Of a stretch of 64,000 nucleotides of DNA, positions 13,777 through 21,780 are shown piece after piece. Under the pieces are notes generated by a model, which was not told where the DNA came from, made no database searches, and was given only the letters and a program-made list of their open reading frames with translations. The stretch covers positions 62,001 to 126,000 of the forward strand of contig CAWEBX010000007.1 of the NCBI GenBank assembly GCA_963807355.1, written 5' to 3'. The stretch's first letter is position 1; each line of letters begins with the position of its first letter. Source of the DNA: Nitrobacter sp963807355. GTDB taxonomy: Bacteria > Pseudomonadota > Alphaproteobacteria > Rhizobiales > Xanthobacteraceae. Both the position numbers and the translations under genes were made by a program.

Positions 13777-13791
13777 GTTCGGGCGTTGTTC
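13777..13791 (-). promoter_or_regulatory. Candidate LexA (SOS) box before ygfZ-tag
   Basis: Reads GTTCGGGCGTTGTTC on the plus strand, GAAC-N7-GAAC on the coding strand of ygfZ. This is the alphaproteobacterial LexA consensus (direct repeat GTTC-N7-GTTC). It sits 13 bp ahead of the ygfZ ATG, where bound repressor would block transcription of ygfZ-tag-HD. An 8-base motif like this should appear about twice by chance in 64 kb on both strands, so the location by a DNA-repair gene is the main support. Confidence 0.5.
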
Positions 13792-13916
13792 TCTTGGCGG
13801 TTTTCCCGCGCAGTACCCCCGGGGAAACCTGCGTGCCGGATTTCGCTTTCGGAACGTAAGCCGCTAAGGTGCGGGCAACAAGGTCCGCGCGGCCGCGCGG
13901 AAAGCTTTTGGGAACG

Positions 13917-15251
13917 ATGACCAAGACATTTGACGTGATTCTGAGATCGGGCACCATCGTCAATCAGGACGGCGAGGGCGTCGGTGACATCGCCGTTTCA
14001 AACGGCCGCATCGCGGCGATCGGCGGACTTGGCCAAGTCGACGCGGGCGAGGTCATCGACTGCCGGGGGCTGCATGTCCTGCCCGGCGTGATCGACACCC
14101 AGGTGCATTTCCGCGAGCCGGGACTGACGCACAAGGAAGACCTCGAAACCGGCTCGCGCAGTGCGGTGATGGGCGGCGTGACTGCGGTGTTCGAGATGCC
14201 GAACACCAATCCTCTGACAGTCACGGCGGAGACCTTCACCGCGAAGATGAAGGCGGCGCATCATCGGATGCATTGCGACTTCGCATTCTTCATAGGCGGC
14301 ACCCGCGAGAATGTGCAGGATCTGCCTGAACTGGAACGCGCTCCCGGCTGCGCCGGCGTCAAGGTGTTTGTCGGATCATCCACCGGTGCGCTGCTGGTCG
14401 AGGATGACGACAGTCTGCGGAAAATCTTCAACGTGATCCGCCGCCGTGCCGCGTTTCACGCCGAGGACGAGTACCGTCTGAACGAGCGCAAGAATTTGCG
14501 CGTCGACGGTGATCCGCGCTCGCATCCGGTGTGGCGCGACGAGACCGCCGCGCTACTGGCGACGCAGCGGCTCGTTACTCTCGCCCGCGAGACTGGAAAG
14601 CGCATTCATGTGCTGCATATCTCGACCAAGGAAGAGATCGAGTATTTGCGCGACCACAAGGATGTGGCCTCCTGCGAGGCGACACCACATCACCTGACCA
14701 TGGCCGCCCCCGGATGCTATGAGCAGCTTGGCACGCTGGCGCAGATGAATCCGCCGGTGCGCGATGCGGCTCATCGCTCAGGGATATGGAAGGGCATCGA
14801 GCAAGGTATCATCGACGTGCTCGGCTCCGATCACGCACCGCACACGCTGGAAGAGAAGCAGAAGACCTATCCGGCCTCGCCGTCGGGCATGACCGGCGTG
14901 CAAACGCTGGTGCCTTTGATGCTGGATCACGTCAATGCGGGCCGCCTGTCGCTGGCGCGCTTTGTGGATCTCACCAGCGCCGGTCCGGCGCGGCTGTTCA
15001 ACATCGCTTGCAAGGGACGGATCGCGGCCGGCTACGATGCCGACTTCACTGTGGTTGATCTCAGCCGGACCGAGACCATTACGAACAAATGGGTGGCGTC
15101 GCGCGTAGGCTGGACGCCCTATGACGGTGTCGACGTGACGGGCTGGCCGGTCGGCACTTTCGTGCGCGGCCGCCGCGTGATGTGGCAGGGGGAACTGGCG
15201 ACCGCATCCACGGGCGAGCCGGTGCGTTTTCTGGAGACGCTGAAGCCCTAG
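13917..15251 (+). CDS. pyrC: Dihydroorotase, type I
   Basis: 444 residues from ATG 13917 (MTKTFDVILRSG). It closes N-carbamoyl-aspartate to dihydroorotate in pyrimidine synthesis. Zinc-site motifs of the amidohydrolase barrel are present: DTQVHFREPG, MPNTNP, GVKVFVGSSTG, HVLHIST, TPHHL and GSDHAPHT. Related cyclic amidohydrolases (allantoinase, hydantoinase) look similar, but the FREPG and MPNTNP motifs favour dihydroorotase. It diverges from ygfZ across 153 bp and is followed by a repeat. Confidence 0.88.
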   Translation: MTKTFDVILRSGTIVNQDGEGVGDIAVSNGRIAAIGGLGQVDAGEVIDCRGLHVLPGVIDTQVHFREPGLTHKEDLETGSRSAVMGGVTAVFEMPNTNPLTVTAETFTAKMKAAHHRMHCDFAFFIGGTRENVQDLPELERAPGCAGVKVFVGSSTGALLVEDDDSLRKIFNVIRRRAAFHAEDEYRLNERKNLRVDGDPRSHPVWRDETAALLATQRLVTLARETGKRIHVLHISTKEEIEYLRDHKDVASCEATPHHLTMAAPGCYEQLGTLAQMNPPVRDAAHRSGIWKGIEQGIIDVLGSDHAPHTLEEKQKTYPASPSGMTGVQTLVPLMLDHVNAGRLSLARFVDLTSAGPARLFNIACKGRIAAGYDADFTVVDLSRTETITNKWVASRVGWTPYDGVDVTGWPVGTFVRGRRVMWQGELATASTGEPVRFLETLKP

Positions 15252-15297
15252 AGCATGATCCTGAAAAGTGGATGCCGGTTTTCGGATAAGATCATCT
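15250..15297. repeat. Dispersed intergenic repeat
   Basis: Starts at the pyrC stop: GAGCATGATCCTGAAAAGTGG, then ATGCCGGTTTTCGG, then ATAAGATCAT. Arms GCATGATC and GATCAT are complementary. The AAGTGGATGCCGGTTTT core is the reverse complement of the ACCGG-ATCCACTTTT core found at 1481-1500 and 41518-41534. Confidence 0.7.
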
Positions 15298-15324
15298 CAA
15301 TCAAAAGGATGGCCGGAGCTGGGC

Positions 15325-15588
15325 TTATTGCTTCGCCAGCGCGATCGAGAACTCGCCGTTGCGAACGCGACCCGCAAGACCTTCGACAAACGTCGCCACG
15401 GCATCCTCGCCATAGGTGCCGACGAGTTCGGCGAAGGCAGCAAACAGACTGGCCTGCGCCAGACAATCGCCATCGACACCGTCGTGCCGCGCCTCGGCCC
15501 ACGCTTCATTGAGGTAGCTCAGCGCAGCCTGCTTCTGCTCATGATCGGGCAGATCGCGGGCCGGGCTGAATGCAAATGGATAGCGCAT
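15325..15588 (-). CDS. Small conserved hypothetical protein
   Basis: 87 residues, Ala/Leu/Glu-rich and probably all-helical. It has no signal peptide and no metal or nucleotide motif. The composition is coherent (HEQKQAALSYLNEAWAEA, FAAFAELVGTYGEDAVATF), and such proteins are known from Bradyrhizobium relatives without a function. It is preceded by a plausible promoter gap and ends 28 bp from the repeat after pyrC. Confidence 0.6.
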   Translation of the reverse strand: MRYPFAFSPARDLPDHEQKQAALSYLNEAWAEARHDGVDGDCLAQASLFAAFAELVGTYGEDAVATFVEGLAGRVRNGEFSIALAKQ

Positions 15589-15723
15589 GAAAATTCCGGA
15601 GCGTCTGACGAGATGAAGCGCTTAACGGCCGTGGTTTAGCACGCGATTCGGGCCCGGACAGCCAGTTCTTTAGGAAAGGTTAACGCGCCTTGGCGCATTT
15701 GACGCGAAATCCGGGCGGCAGGA

Positions 15724-16101
15724 TCAGTTTGCGTATCTGGCGGTCAGGTCGCGGGAAATTTTTGCACCTTCCTCGACATACCGACGGATGGCGACATTCG
15801 CGGCTGGCGTGCATACCCGGTAGGTCTGCTGGAACCAGTTATAGCCGCGGTTGAAGGCCGCGATCATCCTGGAGCGGCGTTCGCCCGAGGGCGTTTCGGC
15901 GTCGATCAAGGCCTGCATTTCGCTGCGCCATTTCGCGCCGTCGTTGGCGGCGCAGATGTCGCGAAGATAGTGCAACGTGCCGAGGATTTCGGCCAGACGT
16001 TGTAGATCGGCGTCAAAGGGCGCGGCTCCGTCCTGAGCGCACGCGGGCATCGCGCCACAGATCGCAGCCACCAAAACAACCGCTAAAACCGATTTACGCA
16101 T
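15724..16101 (-). CDS. TIGR02301-family secreted protein
   Basis: 125 residues from ATG 16101, which begins right at a signal peptide (MRKSVLAVVLVAAICGAMP, cleavage near CAQ). The mature part has LAEILGTLHYLRDIC, WRSEMQALID, RSRMIAAFNRGYNWFQQTY and a Cys in YRVCTPAAN. This matches the alphaproteobacterial family TIGR02301, predicted periplasmic and of unknown role. A longer upstream start would add 12 residues ahead of the signal and is unlikely. Confidence 0.75.
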   Translation of the reverse strand: MRKSVLAVVLVAAICGAMPACAQDGAAPFDADLQRLAEILGTLHYLRDICAANDGAKWRSEMQALIDAETPSGERRSRMIAAFNRGYNWFQQTYRVCTPAANVAIRRYVEEGAKISRDLTARYAN

Positions 16102-16188
16102 GAAGAGGCCCGAATCCGTCGTGATATGCCCCTTCAATGCGATGGAAGCAAGGCGGGGACGATCTGCACAGGGCTTCCAACCCCCGGT

Positions 16189-16608
16189 TCAAACCCCGAC
16201 GAGCCGCCGTGCGGAATCGATGATGGTTTGCAGACCTTCGGTGAGCCGCAATTCGCCCGGCAACTCGGGGGCGACCCAACTGAAGGCGTCGAGTTCGTCG
16301 TTCAGGATGGGTTCGCCTGCGATCCAATGGGCCGCGAATGACATCACAATGTAATGCCCGTCGCCAGGTTGGGTCGGCATTATCTCCCGCCAGCCCACGA
16401 GACCGACGATCTCGACCGTGAGCCCGGTTTCCTCCACCACCTCGCGATGTAGTGCGCCAGCGACGGTCTCGCCGAATTCGATTCGTCCGCCGGGTAGTGA
16501 GTGCAAGCCCTTGCCGGGCGGCCGGGCGCGGCGCACCAGCAGAATTTTGCCGTCGCGGAAGATCGCGGCGCTGACGGCGAGTTGCGGAAACTGACGCGCG
16601 GGAGGCAT
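16189..16608 (-). CDS. Nudix hydrolase
   Basis: 139 residues. The Nudix box GX5EX7REUXEEXGU is complete, from GRIEFGE to REVVEETGL (about 40-62), giving the Mg2+-binding catalytic helix. Family members cleave nucleoside diphosphates linked to another group; the substrate cannot be read from sequence. The upstream gene's stop codon shares one base with this start, so the two are translationally coupled. Confidence 0.88.
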   Translation of the reverse strand: MPPARQFPQLAVSAAIFRDGKILLVRRARPPGKGLHSLPGGRIEFGETVAGALHREVVEETGLTVEIVGLVGWREIMPTQPGDGHYIVMSFAAHWIAGEPILNDELDAFSWVAPELPGELRLTEGLQTIIDSARRLVGV

Positions 16609-17120
16609 CAGTGGCTCATAATGTAATCGACATCGGTTTCGCCACCCTGACCGTTGATGATGCCGCCGGCCCGTATGACCATCGGCTTGATCCAGCCGAC
16701 CGCCTGGGTCGCAAGCGCGGCGCGTGTCTCGTGCTGGCGAACCTCCTTCATCGCGGAAGCCACCGCGGTCAGGATTGAGGTCATGGTGGCAGTCAGCTTA
16801 TCGAATTTGGCGCGAATGTCGGGGTTGGCGTTTTCATAAGCCTGGATCGCTTGCTCGCGTGCCTTGAAATTCGAGGCCATGAAATGCTCCCGGTAGGTCA
16901 AGGGTCGCCAATTTAGGAAATCCTCCACGCAATCGGGCATGTCTGGTATCATTTCCAGCAGCATGATGGCTTCGTTGAAGTGATTGAGATAGTCAGTCGC
17001 AAGGCCGCTTTGCGGGTTGATATTGGCGGCCGCCAGCGCGGCCGCGCTGCCCGCCCCGTTCTGGTCGGTTTGCGTCGCGATCGCTGGAGAGAAGGGTGAT
17101 TCGTTGGCCGTCGATGTCAT
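16608..17120 (-). CDS. Conserved hypothetical protein upstream of the Nudix gene
   Basis: 170 residues, acidic and mostly helical, without signal peptide or membrane segments. A disordered Ser/Thr/Ala N-terminus (1-35) is followed by DYLNHFNEAIMLLEMIPDMP, DFLNWRPLTYREHF and a long helix around KFDKLTATMTSILTAVASAM. The stop overlaps the Nudix start by one base, so the two form an operon. I recognise it only as a protein type found in Bradyrhizobium relatives; function unknown. Confidence 0.65.
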   Translation of the reverse strand: MTSTANESPFSPAIATQTDQNGAGSAAALAAANINPQSGLATDYLNHFNEAIMLLEMIPDMPDCVEDFLNWRPLTYREHFMASNFKAREQAIQAYENANPDIRAKFDKLTATMTSILTAVASAMKEVRQHETRAALATQAVGWIKPMVIRAGGIINGQGGETDVDYIMSH

Positions 17121-17183
17121 TCGTCCCAGTGTTAGACTCCGATATTAAAACGGATTGAATGTCGCATCTGTTGGGACAATGAA

Positions 17184-17951
17184 ATGTGCGGGCGCTATGT
17201 GATCTTGTCGCCGCCGGAGGCGATGCGTCAGGTTTTTGGGTACGCCGAACAGCCGATTTTCCCGCCGCGGTACAATATTGCGCCGACCCAGCCGGTTCCT
17301 GTCGTCATTCTTGAGAATGACGCCCGGCGTTTCCGTCTCATGCGGTGGGGTCTGATTCCGGCCTGGGTCAAGGACCCCAGGCAGTTCGCGCTTGTCATTA
17401 ATGCCCGCGCCGAGACGGTACTGGCCAAGCCCGCTTTCAAGAACGCGATGAAACGGCGCCGCTGCCTGCTTCCGGCCGACGGCTACTACGAATGGCATCA
17501 ATCGGAAAAGCGAAAGCGGCCGTTCTTCATCCGGCCGGGCAATGGCAGGCTGATTGCGTTCGCGGGCCTTGCAGAGACCTGGGTCGGGCCGAACGGTGAA
17601 GAGCTTGATACGGTCGCCATCGTCACCGTGGCGGCGCGCGGCGATCTCGCGACCTTGCATCCGCGCGTGCCGGTGACGATCGCTCCCGAGGATCACACGC
17701 GCTGGCTCGACGGCGCCGCTATCGAATCCGAAGAGGCTTCGCTGTTGCTGCGCGCGCCGGAAAACGGCGAATTCGTCTGGCATGAGGTGTCGGCGCGCGT
17801 GAACCGTGTCGTCCACGACGATGAGCAACTGATTATGCCGATCTCAGCAGAGCAACTGGAAAGCCAGACGAAGCAGGCCGCAAAGAAGCCAGCGGCTCGC
17901 AAGGCTGCGTCCGCAGCCTTAAGCGACGATGGTCAGGGCTCGCTGTTCTGA
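17184..17951 (+). CDS. SRAP (SOS response-associated) protein, YedK/HMCES-like
   Basis: 255 residues starting MCGRY, so Cys2 becomes the N-terminal catalytic residue after Met removal. Other family landmarks are YNIAPTQPVPV with the conserved Asn, MRWGLIPAW, NARAETV with the conserved Glu, RCLLPADGYYEW, and the active His region HPRVPV. YedK/HMCES forms a thiazolidine crosslink with abasic sites in single-stranded DNA and shields them. A Lys/Ala-rich tail (about 228-255) is extra. No LexA box is visible upstream. Confidence 0.93.
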   Translation: MCGRYVILSPPEAMRQVFGYAEQPIFPPRYNIAPTQPVPVVILENDARRFRLMRWGLIPAWVKDPRQFALVINARAETVLAKPAFKNAMKRRRCLLPADGYYEWHQSEKRKRPFFIRPGNGRLIAFAGLAETWVGPNGEELDTVAIVTVAARGDLATLHPRVPVTIAPEDHTRWLDGAAIESEEASLLLRAPENGEFVWHEVSARVNRVVHDDEQLIMPISAEQLESQTKQAAKKPAARKAASAALSDDGQGSLF

Positions 17952-18012
17952 CGTGGAAAGCAACATTTCGTGGCCATTGCGCCATTTCAAAAAAGCTGCC
18001 GTTTTCCAACCC

Positions 18013-19455
18013 CTACAGCACCTTGCCCGGATTCATGATGCCGAGAGGGTCGAATAGCGCCTTGATGCCGCGCATCACTTCGATTGCCGTCTTGTCCTTC
18101 ACGCCGGGCAGATCATCGCGCTTCAGCACGCCGATACCGTGTTCAGCGGAAATCGAGCCGCCCATCCGCAGCGCGATCTTGAAGACGACGGCATTGACCT
18201 CCTGCCACCGGGCGAGAAATTCCTGTGTCGTCATCCCGCTCACGGGTTGGCTGACATTGTAGTGGATGTTGCCATCTCCAAGATGGCCGAACGGGACCGG
18301 GCGCGCGTCCGGAATGAGCTTTGCCACGGCGATATTGGCCTCGGCGATGAAGGCAGGTACGGCGGCGACGGGCACAGAGATATCGTGCTTGATCGAGCCG
18401 CCCTCACGTTTCTGTGCCGGCGGGATCGTCTCGCGCAGCTTCCAGAACGCCGCGCGCTGCTGAAGGCTGGCCGCAAGAACCGCATCGCCGACGAAGCCGT
18501 TCCTTACGCCCCGTTCGAGAACGGCCTCAACGATCGCTGCCGCATCGTTGCGAGACGACGAGATTTCCATCAGCACATACCAGGGATGGCGGTAAGCGAG
18601 CGGATCGCGGATGTCGGTGCCGTGCTTGATGCACATATCGACGCAGATCTCTGCAAGCAGTTCGAAACTTGTCAGGCTCCCGGCGGCTTCGGCTTGAGAG
18701 ATGGCCAGCAGTTTCAGAGCGTCGGCCGGCGATTTCAGGCCAACAAAAGCGGTTTGCACCGAGCGCGGTTTCGAGAACAGCTTCACGACCGCGGCGGTGA
18801 CGATGCCGAGGGTGCCTTCGGCGCCGATGAACAGGTTGCGCAGATCGTAGCCGGTATTGTCCTTTTTCAGCTTGGACAAACCGTTGAGGATGCGCCCGTC
18901 GGCCAGCACCACCTCGAGGCCGAGCGCCATGTCGCGAGCCACGCCATACGCCAGCGCGCCGGTGCCGCCGGCATTGGTCGAGAGATTGCCGCCGATGGTG
19001 CAGCTTCCTTCAGCGCCGAGCGACAAGGGGAAGAAACGGTCGGCCTCGTCGGCGCGCCGCTGGATTGTCTGCAGGATAACGCCGGCCTCGACCGTCATTG
19101 TGTTGGAGGCGGTATCGACTTCGCGGATTCTGTCCATCCGCCGCATCGACACCACGACCTCGCCGCTGTGGGGGGTCTGTCCGCCGACGAGACCGGTGTT
19201 GCCGCCCTGCGGGACCAGCGCGATCCGATGTTCACTCGCGAGCTTGCAGATCGCCGATACCTCTGCCGTCGATGAGGGACGCAGCACCAGCGGGGAGCGG
19301 CCATGAAACAGGTTGCGCGCCTCCGTGAGATATTGCGCCAGTTCCTCGGCCTCGGTCACCGCATATTTGTCGCCGACGATGGCCGTGAGGCGCGCAATCA
19401 GATCGGGCGACAACGGCGGCTGCGGGAATTCTGGCCTGACGATCGGCACGTCCAT
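18013..19455 (-). CDS. FAD-linked D-2-hydroxyacid dehydrogenase (GlcD / D2HGDH type)
   Basis: 480 residues. An N-terminal PCMH-type FAD domain (about 55-235) has VVPQGGNTGLVGGQTP-like glycine-rich segments and GNLSTNAGGTGALAYG. The C-terminal domain ends with HLGDGNIHYN and GSISAEHGIGVLK, the metal and substrate histidines of the family. Relatives oxidise D-lactate, glycolate or D-2-hydroxyglutarate and pass electrons to the chain or ETF. The start shares a base with the sua5 stop, so it follows sua5 in one transcript. Confidence 0.88.
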   Translation of the reverse strand: MDVPIVRPEFPQPPLSPDLIARLTAIVGDKYAVTEAEELAQYLTEARNLFHGRSPLVLRPSSTAEVSAICKLASEHRIALVPQGGNTGLVGGQTPHSGEVVVSMRRMDRIREVDTASNTMTVEAGVILQTIQRRADEADRFFPLSLGAEGSCTIGGNLSTNAGGTGALAYGVARDMALGLEVVLADGRILNGLSKLKKDNTGYDLRNLFIGAEGTLGIVTAAVVKLFSKPRSVQTAFVGLKSPADALKLLAISQAEAAGSLTSFELLAEICVDMCIKHGTDIRDPLAYRHPWYVLMEISSSRNDAAAIVEAVLERGVRNGFVGDAVLAASLQQRAAFWKLRETIPPAQKREGGSIKHDISVPVAAVPAFIAEANIAVAKLIPDARPVPFGHLGDGNIHYNVSQPVSGMTTQEFLARWQEVNAVVFKIALRMGGSISAEHGIGVLKRDDLPGVKDKTAIEVMRGIKALFDPLGIMNPGKVL

Positions 19456-20441
19456 CAGCCTTTCGGGGCGGCGGCGCGGCGCAACCGGTCGTTGATGGCT
19501 TCCCCGAGCCCCTCGTCGGGAATCGGCATCACCGCGATGGTCCGCGCACCGCTGGTGTCTAAAGCGCGAAGACAGCCGAAAAGATTGGCCGCAGCCTCCT
19601 TCAGATCTCTGCGTTCGGACAGATTTATCACAGCGGCCGCGGTGTCGACACCGGACAGATCGGCTCGACCAAAGGCCAGTAGCGCCTCGCCGCGCATAAG
19701 GTTCGCTGCATTGAGCCGCATCCGGGCGCGTGGTGCGTAGTGCGAGTCCAGCATCCCTGACGCCAGCGGCCGTCCAGCGGCCGCGCCGGGATCTGGCGAG
19801 GCCAAAGTGTGGCCCAGCACGCGCTCGATGTCGGCGCGCGGAATTCCGCCCGGACGCAGCAACGTCGGCCGATCGAAACAGCCGATGATGGTTGACTCAA
19901 TGCCGACCTCCACCGGTCCGCCGTCGACGATGAGGTCGATCCGTCCCGCGAGATCGCTTTGTACATGCGCCGCCGTCGTCGGTGAGACGTGGCCCGACAG
20001 GTTGGCGGAGGGCGCGACAACCGCGCCGCCGAAATCGCGCAGGATAGCGCGCGCCACTGGATGGGCGGGAACCCGCAGGGCGACGGTGTCGAGGCCCGCG
20101 GTGGCAAGATAGGCCACCGGGCAGCGCGGGCCCTTCGGCAGCACCAGCGTCAGCGGACCCGGCCAGAACGCATCGGCGAGCGCGAGGGCGGTGGCATTGA
20201 ACCGGGCGGTCCGTTTCGCGGCCGCAAGGTCTCCGACATGGACGATTAGCGGATTGAATGCGGGCCTGCCCTTGGCCCGGTAGAGCCGTGCGATCGCTTC
20301 CGCGTTGGCGGCGTCAGCGCCGAGCCCGTAGACCGTCTCAGTGGGGAACGCGACAAGCCCGCCGTCGCGCAGCGTCCGCGCGGCTGCGGCTGTCGCGGTC
20401 TCCCCGGCCGGTCGAATCTGCGTTGTCAGGTCCACGGTCAT
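19455..20441 (-). CDS. Sua5/YwlC, threonylcarbamoyl-AMP synthase
   Basis: 328 residues. The enzyme makes threonylcarbamoyl-AMP from Thr, bicarbonate and ATP, the first step of tRNA t6A37 synthesis. The YrdC domain (about 1-205) shows PTETVYGLGADA, KGRPAFNPLIVHV (KxR motif) and APSANLSG. The additional Sua5 C-terminal domain (about 215-328) distinguishes it from short YrdC. I took ATG 20441 rather than an upstream TTG. The gene faces tRNA-Pro across 67 bp. Confidence 0.9.
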   Translation of the reverse strand: MTVDLTTQIRPAGETATAAAARTLRDGGLVAFPTETVYGLGADAANAEAIARLYRAKGRPAFNPLIVHVGDLAAAKRTARFNATALALADAFWPGPLTLVLPKGPRCPVAYLATAGLDTVALRVPAHPVARAILRDFGGAVVAPSANLSGHVSPTTAAHVQSDLAGRIDLIVDGGPVEVGIESTIIGCFDRPTLLRPGGIPRADIERVLGHTLASPDPGAAAGRPLASGMLDSHYAPRARMRLNAANLMRGEALLAFGRADLSGVDTAAAVINLSERRDLKEAAANLFGCLRALDTSGARTIAVMPIPDEGLGEAINDRLRRAAAPKG

Positions 20442-20508
20442 AGCGGTTTCGGTTCTCAATTCAGCTTCTTGCGGTGCGCGAAACCCAAGGCTATAAGCCG
20501 CGTCTTGT

Positions 20509-20585
20509 CGGAGTGTGGCTCAGCCCGGTAGAGCACTGCGTTCGGGACGCAGGGGTCGCAGGTTCAAATCCTGCCACTCCGACCA
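20509..20585 (+). tRNA. tRNA-Pro (anticodon CGG), with encoded CCA
   Basis: A full cloverleaf: acceptor CGGAGTG/CACTCCG, D arm GCTC/GAGC, anticodon stem CTGCG/CGCAG around loop TTCGGGA (anticodon CGG, decoding CCG), T arm GCAGG/CCTGC around TTCAAAT, discriminator A and CCA. It is the attachment site of the adjacent prophage remnant, which re-creates the 3' part of the gene exactly, so tRNA function was preserved on integration. Confidence 0.95.
20538..20585. repeat. attL: 48-bp direct repeat within tRNA-Pro
   Basis: From GCGTTCGGGACG in the anticodon arm through CCACTCCGACCA, identical to 27382-27429. Identity stops on both sides of the block (TGCG against AGCG before it; GCTTT against TCATT after it). 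This is the usual layout for a tyrosine-integrase element in a tRNA 3' end. Confidence 0.92.
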
Positions 20586-20724
20586 GCTTTCTCGCTACAT
20601 CAGCACCTTACCGGGACAGTTATCGGGACAGAAACGATCCCAGCGCTAATACTGATACCGGATTACACCCGGCCGCCCCCCTAGTCCAGAAATCCAAATT
20701 CTCCCGCAAATCCGCGGCGATTGA

Positions 20725-20904
20725 GAAGCGCCCACCTCCAAGATCATCAACGACCTCGCCGTGTATCACGGCCGCCAACTCCTCGGGCACATCCTCGAAA
20801 CCGACGACGGCTCGCATCAGGCGTTGACCGCCGATGGCGAGGTCATCGGCACATATCAAAAACGACAGGATGCGTCCCGCGCTATCGGCGAGTTGCCAAA
20901 ATGA
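20725..20904 (+). pseudogene. Small phage protein fragment
   Basis: An open frame of about 59 codons without a clear start; GTG 20761 is the only usual start codon I saw. It includes INDLAVYHGRQLLGHILE and ADGEVIGTYQKRQDASRAI, which reads like real protein. Its TGA overlaps the ATG of the primase gene by 4 bp, so the two were translationally coupled. Function unknown. Confidence 0.45.
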
Positions 20905-21574
20905 CCCGCGTCGCCAGAGCTCGGGTCAGCAGCAGCGCGGCGGGCCTCGGCGCCACCATGGCGTCCCTATACTCGGCCGGCTTCCATCTGATCCCCTGGG
21001 CGGTGACGACGGCAAGAAGCCCTTGCTGCGCTCCTGGCACGAGAGCAAACGCCTGCCGCTTCCCATTACTGAGGAGAGGATGCGCCGGGCGGGATCACTG
21101 ACCTACGGCGTCCGGCTTGATGGCCTGATGGTGGTCGACCTCGATACCGACAACGACGCCACGCGCGCATACTTCGCCAACCGGTTCGAGCCATCGCCGA
21201 TCATCGTTGCAACGGGCCGAGGCAGCCATCACTATTATCGATACCGCGGTCCCGCGGTCAGCGCCGTGCGCGAACCGGAAATCGCCATCGACTTCAAATC
21301 CGGAAAATCGGCCTTCGTGGTCGGCCCCGGCAGCCTGCGTCCCGATGGCAAGAGCTATCAGGTTCTATCCGACGACTTCGCGGTGCCAGCACCGTGGTTT
21401 GTAGACCGAGGGCCGATCATTCGGCCAGCCAAGAACCCTGCACTCGCGATCCCCGTCGGCTCAAGGCATCCGGAGCTGCTCAAGAAGGCGGTCGAATATT
21501 GCCACTGCGTCGACACGTTCGATGAACTGCTCGCCGACCTGCAAGCCCTCTCGTTGCTGCTCAATCCGGACAGT
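20901..21574 (+). pseudogene. Bifunctional primase-polymerase N-terminal domain, frameshifted and truncated
   Basis: Two frames together give a prim-pol domain. ATG 20901 gives SLYSAGFHLIP; after a missing base near 20995 the second frame gives GGDDGKKPLLRSWHE, then VVDLDTDN (metal-binding D-x-D), GRGSHHYYR and KSGKSAFVVGPGS. Prim-pol proteins prime and copy DNA during phage replication. Homology runs to about residue 225 and stops at the C18 tract at 21575; the helicase part normally found downstream is missing. Confidence 0.8.
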
Positions 21575-21600
21575 CCCCCCCCCCCCCCCCCCGGGGGGGG
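21575..21600. repeat. Homopolymer tract C18 followed by G8
   Basis: Eighteen C residues (21575-21592) are followed immediately by eight G residues (21593-21600), a self-complementary tract. It lies at the break between the primase relic and an unrelated fragment, so it marks either a recombination or slippage scar or an artefact at a contig join. Confidence 0.9.
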
Positions 21601-21780
21601 CAGCGCTCACGCATTCTGCAGAGCCAGCGCGCCACGGTGGCGGAAGGGCTGGTGTTCCACACGCATCGTCAAGGGACCGTGTCGGCTTGGCCGTGGGGTG
21701 CGCCGCTAGGCCGGCCCGAGATTTCGAGGATATTTCGCCGTTTCAAAATCTCACTTTCCTTTCGTTTGGTGGCCTCATGA
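21601..21780 (+). pseudogene. C-terminal fragment of an unidentified phage protein
   Basis: An open frame directly after the G tract reads SRILQSQRATVAEGLVFHTH and then WPWGAPLGRPEISRIF before TGA. The stop overlaps the next ATG by 4 bp (ATGA), as expected of an authentic gene end in a phage operon. Its N-terminus is lost at the C/G tract. I do not recognise the family. Confidence 0.4.

Noticed and set aside
20834..21709. A single intact 291-residue primase gene ending in a Pro/Gly-rich tail
   Set aside because: The first part of that frame is out of phase with the real N-terminus, which runs in another frame from 20901. The PPPPPPGGG stretch is simply the C18G8 tract translated.
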